A stretch of DNA of 39,488 nt from an uncultured Lachnospiraceae bacterium (GTDB taxonomy: Bacteria; Bacillota; Clostridia; Lachnospirales; Lachnospiraceae). The notes below the pieces were generated by a model that ran no database searches, had not been told where the DNA came from, and was given only the letters and a program-made list of their open reading frames with translations. Positions within the stretch are counted from its first letter, which is position 1; each line of letters begins with the position of its first letter. A program made the translations under genes and the position numbers. Below are positions 1 to 8,202 of the stretch, one piece after another. The stretch is taken from contig CAJUSO010000031.1 in NCBI GenBank assembly GCA_910588965.1, positions 1-39,488 of the forward strand, written 5' to 3'.

Positions 1-1
1 A

Positions 2-700
2 AAAAACACCAGCCCAACAAACGAGTCTAAAGTTGCTTATATTGAATTTGAAGGTGAAGGGGTAGTAACGGCAGCAGATATCCAGGTAGACCCAGATATC
101 CAGGTGCTGAACCCAGATTTGGTAATTGCCCACCTGAACGGCGGGACGGATTCCAGGCTTTATATGGAACTGACGATTACCAAGGGAAGGGGATATGTGA
201 GCGCGGAGAAGAACAAGACAGAGGATGTGCCTATTGGGGTCATTGCAGTTGATTCCATTTACACGCCTGTGGAACGCGTGAACCTTACCATTGAGAATAC
301 CCGTGTAGGACAGATTACAGATTATGACAAGCTTACCCTTGATGTGTACACAAATGGCACATTAGAGCCGGATGAGGCGGTGAGCCTGGCAGCCAAAGTC
401 CTGAGTGAGCATCTGAATCTGTTTATTGACCTGTCGGAGAACGCAAGGACTGCAGAAGTCATGATTGAAAAAGAGGACAATGCCAAAGAAAAAGTCCTGG
501 AAATGAACATTGACGAGTTGGAGCTGTCCGTCCGTTCTTATAACTGCTTGAAGAGGGCAGGCATCAACACGGTGGAAGAACTGACTAACCGGACGCCAGA
601 AGACATGATGAAAGTCCGGAACTTGGGGCGCAAGTCCTTAGAAGAAGTGTTGGCGAAGCTAAAAGAGCTTGGGCTGCAGCTGAATCCCGGGGAGGAATGA
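2..700 (+). CDS. rpoA: DNA-directed RNA polymerase subunit alpha (5' end outside window)
   Basis: Alpha subunit of RNA polymerase; it nucleates core assembly through its N-terminal domain and contacts upstream promoter DNA and activators through its C-terminal domain. The reading frame is open from base 2, so the gene is cut by the window edge and about 232 residues remain of the usual ~315. Recognisable parts are VTAADI and NPDL of the insert/dimerisation region near the start, then a linker, then the C-terminal HhH-type domain (ELELSVRSYNCLKRAGINTV and RNLGRKSLEEV). The next gene is rplQ, the usual order at the end of the alpha operon, but the gap is 338 bp instead of the usual short spacing. 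Identity is very secure; only the missing start is uncertain. Confidence 0.97.
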   Translation, partial: KNTSPTNESKVAYIEFEGEGVVTAADIQVDPDIQVLNPDLVIAHLNGGTDSRLYMELTITKGRGYVSAEKNKTEDVPIGVIAVDSIYTPVERVNLTIENTRVGQITDYDKLTLDVYTNGTLEPDEAVSLAAKVLSEHLNLFIDLSENARTAEVMIEKEDNAKEKVLEMNIDELELSVRSYNCLKRAGINTVEELTNRTPEDMMKVRNLGRKSLEEVLAKLKELGLQLNPGEE

Positions 701-1038
701 AACCCTCTGGGTTTCCAGGGAAGGATTCTTTTGGTGATAAGGCTGGCAGCAGTTAGGCTAACATTAATTTTATGCAGGAAGCAATTGGATAGGGATTTCC
801 TGTGCCTCAGGCATAGGGGTTTCACCATAGAGGCAGGGTTTCTAAGACCAAAAGGCATAGCCCTGTGGGTGCCGCGCTGTACGCCCGCAATGGAGCAGCC
901 CAGCGATTGTGCAGTATTTTTGGGCAGCTGCAAGCAGCATGGCATTCCCTCCGGCAAGAGGGCAGACAAAATAGAACCGTATTCGGCGAATAAGACCATA
1001 AGGCATTGCCGGGTATGCCATAAATGGAGGATATAAGA
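701..1038 (+). other. Non-coding spacer between rpoA and rplQ, 338 bp
   Basis: I see no convincing gene here. The stretch contains short inverted repeats (CCCTC/GAGGG around 947-962, TATTC/GAATA around 979-991, GGCAT/ATGCC around 1002-1019) just ahead of the rplQ ribosome-binding site at 1026-1030. They could fold in the mRNA, but no known ribosomal-protein leader was recognised. The open frames across it have no good ribosome-binding site and no family resemblance. Confidence 0.4.
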
Positions 1039-1575
1039 ATGGCAAAGTATAGAAAATTAGGCAGGACCTCAGACCAGAGGAAGGCCTTAATCCGTAATCA
1101 GGTAACCGCATTGCTGTACAATGGCAAAATCGTTACCACAGAAGCAAAAGCAAAGGAAGTCCGCAAAGTGGCAGAAGGTTTGATTGCCATGGGCATCCGG
1201 GAGAGAGACAACTTCGAGGAAGTTACCGTAACGGCCAAGGTGCCACGTAAGGATCAGAACGGCAAAAGGGTAAAAGAAGTTGTGGATGGCAAGAGAAGGA
1301 CAGTATATGACGAAGTAGAGAAGAAGGTTAAAAAGGATCTTCCTTCCCGTTTACATGCAAGGCGCCAGATGAATAAGGTATTATACCCTGTCACCTATGT
1401 TCCCGCAGAAAAGGCAGGGCGCAAGAAGAATACCAAGAAAGTTGATGTCGCCGCCAAAGTATTTGACGAAATCGCTCCAAAGTATGCAGACCGTAACGGT
1501 GGGTACACCAGAATCGTAAAGATTGGGCAGCGTAAAGGGGACGGAGCCTTAGAGGTTCTTCTTGAGCTTGTATAA
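1039..1575 (+). CDS. rplQ: 50S ribosomal protein L17, long form
   Basis: Component of the large ribosomal subunit. The start is placed at the ATG giving MAKYRKLGR, because GGAGG lies at 1026-1030, eight bases upstream; the in-frame ATG at 1024 has no such site. The product is 178 residues, against about 115-130 in most bacteria. The extra length is a lysine/arginine-rich insert at roughly residues 62-130 between the first helical part (TTEAKAKEVRKVAEGLI) and the conserved C-terminal part (IAPKYADRNGGYTRIVKIGQRKGD). As I recall, such long L17 proteins are usual in Lachnospiraceae, so the insert is a lineage marker and not damage. A strong terminator follows. Confidence 0.96.
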   Translation: MAKYRKLGRTSDQRKALIRNQVTALLYNGKIVTTEAKAKEVRKVAEGLIAMGIRERDNFEEVTVTAKVPRKDQNGKRVKEVVDGKRRTVYDEVEKKVKKDLPSRLHARRQMNKVLYPVTYVPAEKAGRKKNTKKVDVAAKVFDEIAPKYADRNGGYTRIVKIGQRKGDGALEVLLELV

Positions 1576-1616
1576 GGAACCCTATTCGAATCGGAAAAGT
1601 AAATACAGATAAAAGG

Positions 1617-1666
1617 CAGCCGCCGAAAGGATATTTGGAATGTATCCTTCCGGCGGCTGTTTTTTC
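1617..1666 (+). terminator. Rho-independent terminator after rplQ
   Basis: A near-perfect stem (CAGCCGCCGAAAGGATA paired with TATCCTTCCGGCGGCTG) is followed by six T residues. On the other strand the same stem is followed by a short TTTT run, so it may also end the convergent regulator gene. Confidence 0.93.
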
Positions 1667-1735
1667 TCCAAAATCCGTATAACACAAAGGGATCTTTGTT
1701 GCCCTGCAGGATATCCCAATGTATTTGATAGGATT

Positions 1736-2614
1736 TTAGTGGCGGCTGCCAGCCGCCGGATCTTTTTGCCGGTCATCCTTGGGAGAAGCCCCTACTATTT
1801 TCCGATAATCCCTGGGAGAAGCCCCTACTATTTTATGGAAGGTCTTGGAAAAGTACAGCCCATTGTCAAAGCCTACGGAGGTAGCAATGGCTGCGATGGA
1901 CAAGGAGGAATGCTGGAGGAGGTGGCAGGCCTGCTTGATGCGGAAAGCTGTCAGGTATTCTTTGGGCGATTTGCGGACGACGGCCTCAAAGGAACGGAAC
2001 AGGTGGCTCCGGCTAATCCCGACGTAGCTGGCAATGTCTTCTACCGTAATCGGGTAAGAATAATTGGCGGAGATATAGGCAATGGCAGCCTGTACATAAC
2101 TGCCAGCCGTATTGGTATGCCCTGCGGCGCTGGAATGCTTCATAAAGAGCGCAAGGGTGCAGTAGAGGCGCCCAGTCATTTCCACTGAATCCACGAACTG
2201 GTTCCCGCTGGCTTCGTAAATACCCATAAGGTGCGCCTGGATGGCATCCTTCAGGCTGCTGGTAGGGAGGACGGGGGAAGACGGGGAAAAATCGGTGGCA
2301 TTTAGGATGCTGGCAGCGTCGCTCCCCTGGAAGCCTACCCAGGAATATTCCCAGGGCTGGCTGCTGTGGGCATAGTAGGTGACTTCTGTCTGGGGATAGA
2401 TAAGGAAGGTATCCCCGGCGTTGATTTCGTAGGTCTGGCCGTTTACTTGGTAAAAGCCCTTTCCCGTAATAATATGGTGGATTAAATAGTGGTCCCGGAC
2501 GCCGGGGCCCCATTGGTGCCGCGGCTCGCATTTTTGGAATCCTGTGTTGTATACGGAAAGGGAGACCAGCTCCTTCTTGGGGTTTTTGTAGGAATTTTTA
2601 TATTTCGGGTTCAT
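1736..2614 (-). CDS. AraC family transcriptional regulator with N-terminal cupin domain
   Basis: A 292-residue sugar-type regulator. Residues ~25-110 form an AraC-ligand-binding/cupin domain (HHIITGKGFYQVNGQTYEI, GDTFLIYPQTEVTYYA, WEYSWVGFQG). Residues ~175-275 form the double helix-turn-helix (ITVEDIASYVGISRSHLFRS; LSIAAIATSVGFDNGLYFSK). The family usually binds direct repeats near promoters of carbohydrate genes. The C-terminus carries a 33-bp tandem duplication (KIVGASPRDYR then KIVGASPKDDR), extending the protein past the usual end just after the second helix-turn-helix. It is divergent from galE across a 590-bp spacer, but nothing shows galE is its target. The ligand is unknown. Confidence 0.9.
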   Translation of the reverse strand: MNPKYKNSYKNPKKELVSLSVYNTGFQKCEPRHQWGPGVRDHYLIHHIITGKGFYQVNGQTYEINAGDTFLIYPQTEVTYYAHSSQPWEYSWVGFQGSDAASILNATDFSPSSPVLPTSSLKDAIQAHLMGIYEASGNQFVDSVEMTGRLYCTLALFMKHSSAAGHTNTAGSYVQAAIAYISANYSYPITVEDIASYVGISRSHLFRSFEAVVRKSPKEYLTAFRIKQACHLLQHSSLSIAAIATSVGFDNGLYFSKTFHKIVGASPRDYRKIVGASPKDDRQKDPAAGSRH

Positions 2615-2682
2615 TTGTAGCCTCTATCTATAAAGTCTGTGCCAGGTTTCTGGCCTGTTTACGTTTCTGGGTCTGTACTTAT

Positions 2683-2711
2683 AGTATACGCCCATTTTTT
2701 GGAAAATGCAA
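2683..2711 (-). promoter_or_regulatory. Sigma-A-type promoter of the AraC family regulator
   Basis: On the minus strand, TTGCAT (2706-2711) and TATACT (2683-2688) are separated by 17 bp. They lie 69 bp upstream of the regulator start and point toward it. Confidence 0.65.
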
Positions 2712-2857
2712 CAAAATTACATATAACGAATACATTTGCATCTATTAAAAAGAGAAAGGGCAGGATATACTACAAATACAAGCAACCATTTTAATCCAGC
2801 CGGCGGAAGCAAAGCCCATGTAAGAATCCAGGGGGCAGCACAGCATTTTCCTAGCCG

Positions 2858-3155
2858 CGGCCTAAGCAGTGCCGCAGCCATGTAGCAGATGTGGGACTGC
2901 ATGGCCGCAGCCAGTGGCGGGCAAGGGAAGCAGAATCCGTAACCTTGTAACAGGAAAGGGCTGCAGAATCTGTAGCCATGTGGCAGGTAAGGGATGCGGA
3001 ATCCGTAACCTTATAACAGGCAAGGGATGCGGAATCCGTAACCTTATAACAGGCAAGGGATTGCGGAATCCGTAACCTTGTAACAGGCAAGGGATGCGGA
3101 ATCCGTAACCTTATAACAGGCAAGGGAGAGTAGGACCCGTAGCTTTGTGGCAAGT
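2858..3155. repeat. 33-bp tandem minisatellite between the AraC regulator and galE
   Basis: About eight or nine head-to-tail copies of a unit like GCAAGGGATGCGGAATCCGT followed by AACCTTATAACAG. The core copies at about 2987-3120 are nearly identical (one has an extra T, 34 bp), and copies at both ends are degenerate, as in old expanding arrays. There are no unique spacers, so it is not CRISPR. A minus-strand frame (2851-3153) reads through as an 11-residue repeat but is disrupted by the 34-bp copy, has no good ribosome-binding site and is probably not a gene. The array sits directly upstream of galE and could affect its leader length or expression. Confidence 0.85.
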
Positions 3156-3204
3156 ACTAAGGGATTGCAGCAGGCTGGCCGTAAGAAGAAAAGGAGATGG
3201 CATT

Positions 3205-4221
3205 ATGGCAATTTTAGTGACAGGCGGGGCAGGTTATATCGGAAGCCACACATGTGTGGAGTTATTGGACGCAGGGTATGAGGTAGTGGTATTGGATAAC
3301 CTTTCCAATTCCAGTGAGAAGTCCTTAGAGCGCGTAGAGACCCTGACAGGCAAGAAAGTGACATTTTATAAGGGCGATATTTTAGACCGTGATATTTTAA
3401 ACGAAGTGTTTGCCAAGGAATCCATTGACAGCTGCATCCATTTTGCAGGCCTTAAGGCAGTGGGGGAATCTGTGGCGAAGCCTTGGGAATATTACAGCAA
3501 CAACATTGCAGGCACCTTGACCCTGGTGGATGTGATGCGCCAGAATGGCTGCAAGAACATTATATTCTCATCCTCTGCAACGGTTTACGGCGATCCGGCA
3601 GAAATCCCAATTACCGAGAATTGCCCCAAGGGACAGTGCACGAATCCTTATGGCTGGACAAAATCCATGTTGGAGCAGATTTTAATGGATATCCAGAAGG
3701 CAGACAATGAATGGAATATTATCCTGCTCCGTTACTTTAACCCCATTGGTGCGCACAAGTCTGGGACGATGGGGGAGAACCCCAACGGCATACCGAACAA
3801 CCTGATGCCCTACATTACCCAGGTGGCAGTGGGCAAGCTGAAAGAGCTGGGCGTGTTTGGGGATGACTACGACACGCCGGATGGGACGGGCGTTAGGGAT
3901 TACATCCACGTAGTGGACCTTGCCCTTGGCCATGTGAAGGCTTTGAAGAAGATTGAGGAGAAGGCAGGGCTGTGCATCTATAACCTGGGCACCGGCCATG
4001 GCTACAGCGTGCTGGATATCGTAAAGAATTTTGAAGAGGCAAATGATATCAAGATCCCATACAGCATCAAGCCGCGCCGCCCTGGTGATATCGCTACCTG
4101 TTACTGCGACCCCACTAAGGCGAAGGAAGAGCTCGGATGGGAGGCTCAGTTCGGCATTAAGGAAATGTGCGCAGATTCCTGGAGGTGGCAGAAGAATAAC
4201 CCAAATGGTTATGAGGGCTAA
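3205..4221 (+). CDS. galE: UDP-glucose 4-epimerase
   Basis: Interconverts UDP-glucose and UDP-galactose with bound NAD in the cytoplasm (Leloir pathway; also supplies UDP-galactose for surface glycans). The 338-residue product has the N-terminal dinucleotide-binding motif GGAGYIGSH (residues 7-15), the catalytic serine in FSSSATVYG (Ser124) and the Tyr149-xxx-Lys153 pair in NPYGWTK, matching E. coli numbering. The start is the ATG preceded by AAGGAG (3191-3196); an upstream in-frame ATG at 3145 lies in the repeat flank and lacks a site. It appears to be a single-gene unit with its own terminator. The promoter is not clear; it must lie within or upstream of the 33-bp repeat array. Confidence 0.96.
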   Translation: MAILVTGGAGYIGSHTCVELLDAGYEVVVLDNLSNSSEKSLERVETLTGKKVTFYKGDILDRDILNEVFAKESIDSCIHFAGLKAVGESVAKPWEYYSNNIAGTLTLVDVMRQNGCKNIIFSSSATVYGDPAEIPITENCPKGQCTNPYGWTKSMLEQILMDIQKADNEWNIILLRYFNPIGAHKSGTMGENPNGIPNNLMPYITQVAVGKLKELGVFGDDYDTPDGTGVRDYIHVVDLALGHVKALKKIEEKAGLCIYNLGTGHGYSVLDIVKNFEEANDIKIPYSIKPRRPGDIATCYCDPTKAKEELGWEAQFGIKEMCADSWRWQKNNPNGYEG

Positions 4222-4312
4222 GCCATAGCGGCTTTAAGGGTACTTCCATTCGGACGCAAATCCTCCGTACGGTTTGCGGATAAAAACATGGTAAAATAGG
4301 GAATGATATAAA

Positions 4313-4375
4313 GGGCTGCTGTATGATAGCTTGCATTGGTCTTAGGACAGTGCTTTTCCATACAGCGGCTCTTTT
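4313..4375 (+). terminator. Probable terminator after galE
   Basis: GGCTGCTGTATG (4314-4325) can pair with CATACAGCGGCT (4359-4370) around a ~30-base loop, followed by five T residues. The loop is long, so it is a probable rather than certain terminator. The rest of the 4222-4611 spacer holds only a short hairpin around 4256-4280 and the glgC promoter. Confidence 0.6.
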
Positions 4376-4530
4376 TGGCATTGCTGCGGAGGATAAATGG
4401 CAATCGGCACAATCAGCGCATTTTCAACGATTTTCCCTATTTTTTGCTGCTTTTCCCTATATATCATGGGCAGTTATAGAGGATGTACTAAAAAAAATAT
4501 GGGGAATGTTGTTAAATTTGCAATAATTTG

Positions 4531-4559
4531 TTTACAAAAAAGACATAATCATGTACAAT
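4531..4559 (+). promoter_or_regulatory. Sigma-A-type promoter of glgC-glgD
   Basis: TTTACA (4531-4536), a 17-bp spacer and TACAAT (4554-4559) in an AT-rich stretch, 52 bp upstream of the glgC start. Confidence 0.75.
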
Positions 4560-4611
4560 AGTAACTATGAGATGTAAATGAATCTTTGTAAATAGGAAAA
4601 GGAGACAAAAA

Positions 4612-5817
4612 ATGGGTAAAGAAATGATTGCAATGCTTCTTGCCGGCGGCCAGGGATCCCGCCTTTATGCGCTGACCCAAAAGCTGGCAAAGCCAGCAGT
4701 ACCGTTTGGCGGCAAATACCGTATCATTGATTTTCCGCTGTCAAACTGTGTAAATTCAGGGATAGACACGGTAGGGATTTTAACGCAGTACCAGCCGTTG
4801 GTATTGAATGAATATATCGGCAATGGCCAGCCATGGGACCTCGACCGCCTGTATGGCGGCGTACATGTGCTCCCGCCATACCAGCAGGCCTCTGGCTCTG
4901 ACTGGTACAAGGGTACGGCGAATGCCATTTACCAGAACATTTCCTTTATTGACCGTTATGACCCGAAGTATGTCATCATACTGTCCGGCGACCAGATCTG
5001 CAAGCAGGATTACAGCGACTTCCTGCGCTTCCACAAGGAGAAGGATGCAGAATTTTCCGTAGCCGTAATGGAAGTGCCTTGGGAGGAGGCTTCCCGGTTC
5101 GGCCTGATGGTGGCGGATGGCAATGACAAGATTACAGAATTCCAGGAGAAGCCGAAGGAGCCGAAATCCAACCTGGCGTCTATGGGTATTTATATTTTCA
5201 ACTGGGATATCCTGCGGAAGTACCTGATTGAGGATGAGGAAGACCCAACCTCAGAGAATGACTTTGGGAACAACATTATCCCGAACCTCCTTAAGGATGG
5301 GCGCAGGATGTACGCATACCATTTCAATGGCTACTGGAAGGATGTAGGGACTATTTCCTCTTTGTGGGAGGCTAATATGGAGGTACTGGACCCAGAGCAC
5401 AGCGGCATCAACCTGTTTGATGAGAAATGGAAGATTTACAGCCGTAACAGCGGCATGACCGGGCATAAGATTAATATAGGCGCTATGGTGGAAAATTCCA
5501 TGATTACAGACGGCTGCAATATATCTGGGAGCGTGAAGCATTCCATCCTGTTTTCAGGCGTGAAGGTAGAGGAAGGCGCTGAGGTGGAGGATGCGGTTGT
5601 CATGGGCAACACCATCATCAAAGCAGGCGCGAAGGTAAAACACTGCATTTTGGCAGAGAATGTGATTATTGGGCAGAATGCCAACATAGGGCGGATGCCG
5701 GAAGGGGATGAGGACGGCGTGGCTACCGTGGGCCCTGGCGTCTATGTAGGGGACGACGCGGTAATTGGGCCAAATGCGATGGTCAGCGATAATGTAAAGG
5801 ATGGTGACAGACAATGA
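4612..5817 (+). CDS. glgC: Glucose-1-phosphate adenylyltransferase, catalytic subunit
   Basis: Makes ADP-glucose from glucose-1-phosphate and ATP, the committed step of bacterial glycogen synthesis. The 401-residue protein has the nucleotide-binding loop AGGQGSRL (11-18), the GGKYRIIDF motif (33-41) and GTANAI in the substrate site, then a C-terminal left-handed beta-helix of hexapeptide-like repeats (about 290-395). GGAG at 4601-4604 supports the start. It overlaps glgD by 4 bp, indicating translational coupling. In Gram-positive bacteria with this arrangement GlgC and GlgD are known to form a hetero-oligomer, which GlgD stimulates. Confidence 0.96.
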   Translation: MGKEMIAMLLAGGQGSRLYALTQKLAKPAVPFGGKYRIIDFPLSNCVNSGIDTVGILTQYQPLVLNEYIGNGQPWDLDRLYGGVHVLPPYQQASGSDWYKGTANAIYQNISFIDRYDPKYVIILSGDQICKQDYSDFLRFHKEKDAEFSVAVMEVPWEEASRFGLMVADGNDKITEFQEKPKEPKSNLASMGIYIFNWDILRKYLIEDEEDPTSENDFGNNIIPNLLKDGRRMYAYHFNGYWKDVGTISSLWEANMEVLDPEHSGINLFDEKWKIYSRNSGMTGHKINIGAMVENSMITDGCNISGSVKHSILFSGVKVEEGAEVEDAVVMGNTIIKAGAKVKHCILAENVIIGQNANIGRMPEGDEDGVATVGPGVYVGDDAVIGPNAMVSDNVKDGDRQ

Positions 5818-6959
5818 TGAATACCAATAACACGAATGCGTTGGGCATTATTTTCCCAAATAGTTATGATGACCTTGTGCCTGATCTGACAAGCGTGAGG
5901 CTGATGGCTTCCATCCCATTTGCAGGCCGTTACCGCATGATTGATTTTGTGCTGTCCAGTATGGCGCATAGCGGGATTGACAATATTACGATTTTAGTCC
6001 GTGAGAATTATTTCTCCCTGCTGGATCATTTGGGATCCGGGCGTGAGTGGGACTTGTCCCGTAAGAACGGCGGGTTAAACATCTTCCCGCCCTTTGCCCA
6101 CAAGAACATGGGCGTATACACCGGAAGGGTTGGCCTGATTGCCAGCATCCTGGGCTTTTTGAAGTCCCAGAAGGAGAAATATGTGGTCATGTCAGACGCC
6201 AACATTGCATTTAATTTCGATTTCAAGGCATTGATTGACGCCCATATCGCCAGCGGTGCGGATGTGACGATGGCATATACGAAGGAAGAGCTGCCGGATA
6301 GCATCATGAAGGCAGATGATTTCCATAAAGGCATGTATTTTACCTTGGATTTGGACGGGGAACGGGTGAATAAGATTAACATCAATTCCCAGGAGCCAGG
6401 GGTGCAGAATTTTGCCATGAATATTTACGTTTTTGAGCGTGAGTATCTGATAAAGATCGTGAATGAGGCCTTTATCAATGGCGGCACATATTTGGAGAGG
6501 GATGTATTGGCCCCGCAGTTGAGCGAGCTCAAGGTCAATGGCTATGAGTATACGGATTATGTTGCACGTATCGGCAGCCTGAAGGAATATTTTGATGAGA
6601 ATATGCGCCTGCTGGATGATGCGAACCTGTCCGCATTGTTTGGCAAGAGCCCGATTTATACGAAAATCCGTGACGATAACCCCACCCGTTATGTAAATGG
6701 CGCTTCTGCCAAGAATGTGATGGTGGCTGACGGATGCGTGATTGAAGGGGAGATTGAGAACTGCATCCTCTTCCGTGGCGTGAAGATAGGCAAAGGGGCT
6801 AGGGTCAAGAACGCAATCCTGATGCAGGATACCATTATCGAGCCAGGCGCAGATGCAGAGTATGTGATTACAGATAAGAAGGTGCTGATTTCCGAAGGCA
6901 AGGAACTGAAAGGCACCAGCACATTCCCGGTATTTGTAGCTAAGAAGCAGGTGGTATAA
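5814..6959 (+). CDS. glgD: Glucose-1-phosphate adenylyltransferase, GlgD regulatory subunit
   Basis: Non-catalytic or weakly catalytic partner of GlgC. It keeps the overall fold (AGRYRMIDFVLS near residue 35; C-terminal beta-helix from about 285), but where GlgC has GGQGSRL this protein has a degenerate NSYDDLVPDLTSVR stretch, so the nucleotide-binding loop is lost, as expected for GlgD. Length is 381 residues. Two ATG codons in tandem (5814 and 5817) are possible starts; the first overlaps the glgC stop. No other glycogen gene follows in the window: a hairpin and a convergent operon come next. Confidence 0.94.
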   Translation: MMNTNNTNALGIIFPNSYDDLVPDLTSVRLMASIPFAGRYRMIDFVLSSMAHSGIDNITILVRENYFSLLDHLGSGREWDLSRKNGGLNIFPPFAHKNMGVYTGRVGLIASILGFLKSQKEKYVVMSDANIAFNFDFKALIDAHIASGADVTMAYTKEELPDSIMKADDFHKGMYFTLDLDGERVNKININSQEPGVQNFAMNIYVFEREYLIKIVNEAFINGGTYLERDVLAPQLSELKVNGYEYTDYVARIGSLKEYFDENMRLLDDANLSALFGKSPIYTKIRDDNPTRYVNGASAKNVMVADGCVIEGEIENCILFRGVKIGKGARVKNAILMQDTIIEPGADAEYVITDKKVLISEGKELKGTSTFPVFVAKKQVV

Positions 6960-6990
6960 GGAAGGGCCTGTAAGCAGGCAGTGTTATAAG

Positions 6991-7027
6991 GAGCCGCTGC
7001 ATCCATGATATATGGATGCGGCGGCTC
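6991..7027. terminator. Hairpin between glgD and the convergent anti-sigma gene
   Basis: GAGCCGCTGCATCCA pairs with TGGATGCGGCGGCTC around a seven-base loop, with only a weak T tract afterwards on either strand. It sits between convergent genes, so it probably ends transcripts from one or both sides. Confidence 0.65.
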
Positions 7028-7095
7028 TGGCTGGTTTGGGGGGTGGCCTGGGGCTGTAGCCTGCCAGGATGGGCAGGACGGCGCCATGCTTTATG

Positions 7096-8202
7096 CTAGG
7101 GCTGCAGCTCAAAGGTGACGACGGTTGTCTGTTTGTCTAATTCTGCGGGATCCATTCCAGGGTCTAACGGCTCCCCAGCTTCCCGGCGGGTCATAAGGCT
7201 GCAGCCTACGTTAATCTCTACGGACTGTGAGGTATTGTCTGTATAGTTTACAGTACAGGTGATGGTAGTCTGGCCTAGTATCTGCTGCATTCCATGGAAG
7301 AAGTCTTCCTCTGTCCCGCCTTCCTTCCAGAGAAGCTGTACGGCTTCTCTGCTGTCCGGGCAGACATTGCAGAAATTAATCCAGGTATTTTCATCAGACT
7401 GCCTGTCGTAGCCTACCGTGAAGGACTGATAGAGCAGCCATTCATAGGGGTTCTCCAAGGCGCCGCCTTCTGTGTCCGCTGCCCCATCGGATTCGGGGGG
7501 ATTGCCAGGCTGTTTGGCGTCTGGGCTGTCCTCATAGTGGCCGCCGATTAGGCCCGTATTTAATTCCCCGTCGTAGGGCTGCCCGCCAATCAGGATGCTC
7601 TGGCCATCCTTTGGCTGCGCAATCTGGAATGCACCCCGATTGATGCTGTAGGTAATGCTTTCAATGCCTTCCCCTTCACAGGTAAGCTGGGGGATATTAA
7701 TACAGTAATCCACAGCGTTGCCTTCGGAATCTGAGCCCAGCACCCAAGAGCCTGCCTTGTCGCTGCCAGTGATTGTTGGGACAGGGTGCCCTTCCTCAAG
7801 GGGGGTTGCCTTCCCTTCTTCCATTCCTGCCGCTTTTACCTGCAGCGTAAACATTTTGTCAATCTGTTCCGCGGCAGTGAGGCCTGCGTGGCCTGTTTCA
7901 TTTTGGGCAGGCTCTGCCAGGCCGTTTTCAGGGAGGCGGAACATGCCCTTCTGGGGATTGGCCAGGGAGCCTGAGGCCAATACCAGGGCTACGCAGGCGG
8001 CTGCTACGGCCAGCCGTTTTGCCAATGTTTTCCCAGCCAGGCGGCTGTGGGTCCTTTTTGTTTTCCTGTTCGGTTCTTTTTCTGCCAGATGTGCCATAAT
8101 GGGGCTCCTTTCTGTTTGGATGGCTAAGAAGGCGTCCTCTGCTTTTTTGCTGACAGTCCTGGGCAGTTTGATATCTTCTGAAAAAATATTGTTTTTCTTC
8201 AT
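7096..8202 (-). CDS. Putative membrane-anchored anti-sigma factor
   Basis: 368 residues encoded directly after an ECF sigma factor with a 4-bp overlap (ATGA), the standard arrangement for sigma/anti-sigma pairs. The first ~60 residues are cytoplasmic, charged and lack a signal peptide; one transmembrane helix follows (LAVAAACVALVLASGSLA, about residues 69-86). The remaining ~280 residues would be outside the cell, with no known enzymatic motif seen and a Gly/Asp/Glu-rich loop near the middle. The role is inferred from position and topology: it would hold the sigma factor inactive until an envelope signal is sensed. The outer domain was not recognised; it does not obviously match RsiV. Confidence 0.75.
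   Translation of the reverse strand: MKKNNIFSEDIKLPRTVSKKAEDAFLAIQTERSPIMAHLAEKEPNRKTKRTHSRLAGKTLAKRLAVAAACVALVLASGSLANPQKGMFRLPENGLAEPAQNETGHAGLTAAEQIDKMFTLQVKAAGMEEGKATPLEEGHPVPTITGSDKAGSWVLGSDSEGNAVDYCINIPQLTCEGEGIESITYSINRGAFQIAQPKDGQSILIGGQPYDGELNTGLIGGHYEDSPDAKQPGNPPESDGAADTEGGALENPYEWLLYQSFTVGYDRQSDENTWINFCNVCPDSREAVQLLWKEGGTEEDFFHGMQQILGQTTITCTVNYTDNTSQSVEINVGCSLMTRREAGEPLDPGMDPAELDKQTTVVTFELQP

Noticed and set aside
2851..3153. Minus-strand repeat protein gene across the minisatellite
   Set aside because: The frame is shifted by the 34-bp unit, has no ribosome-binding site and exists only because 33 is a multiple of 3.
2858..3155. CRISPR array
   Set aside because: The units are contiguous 33-bp copies without unique spacers, and no cas gene is nearby.
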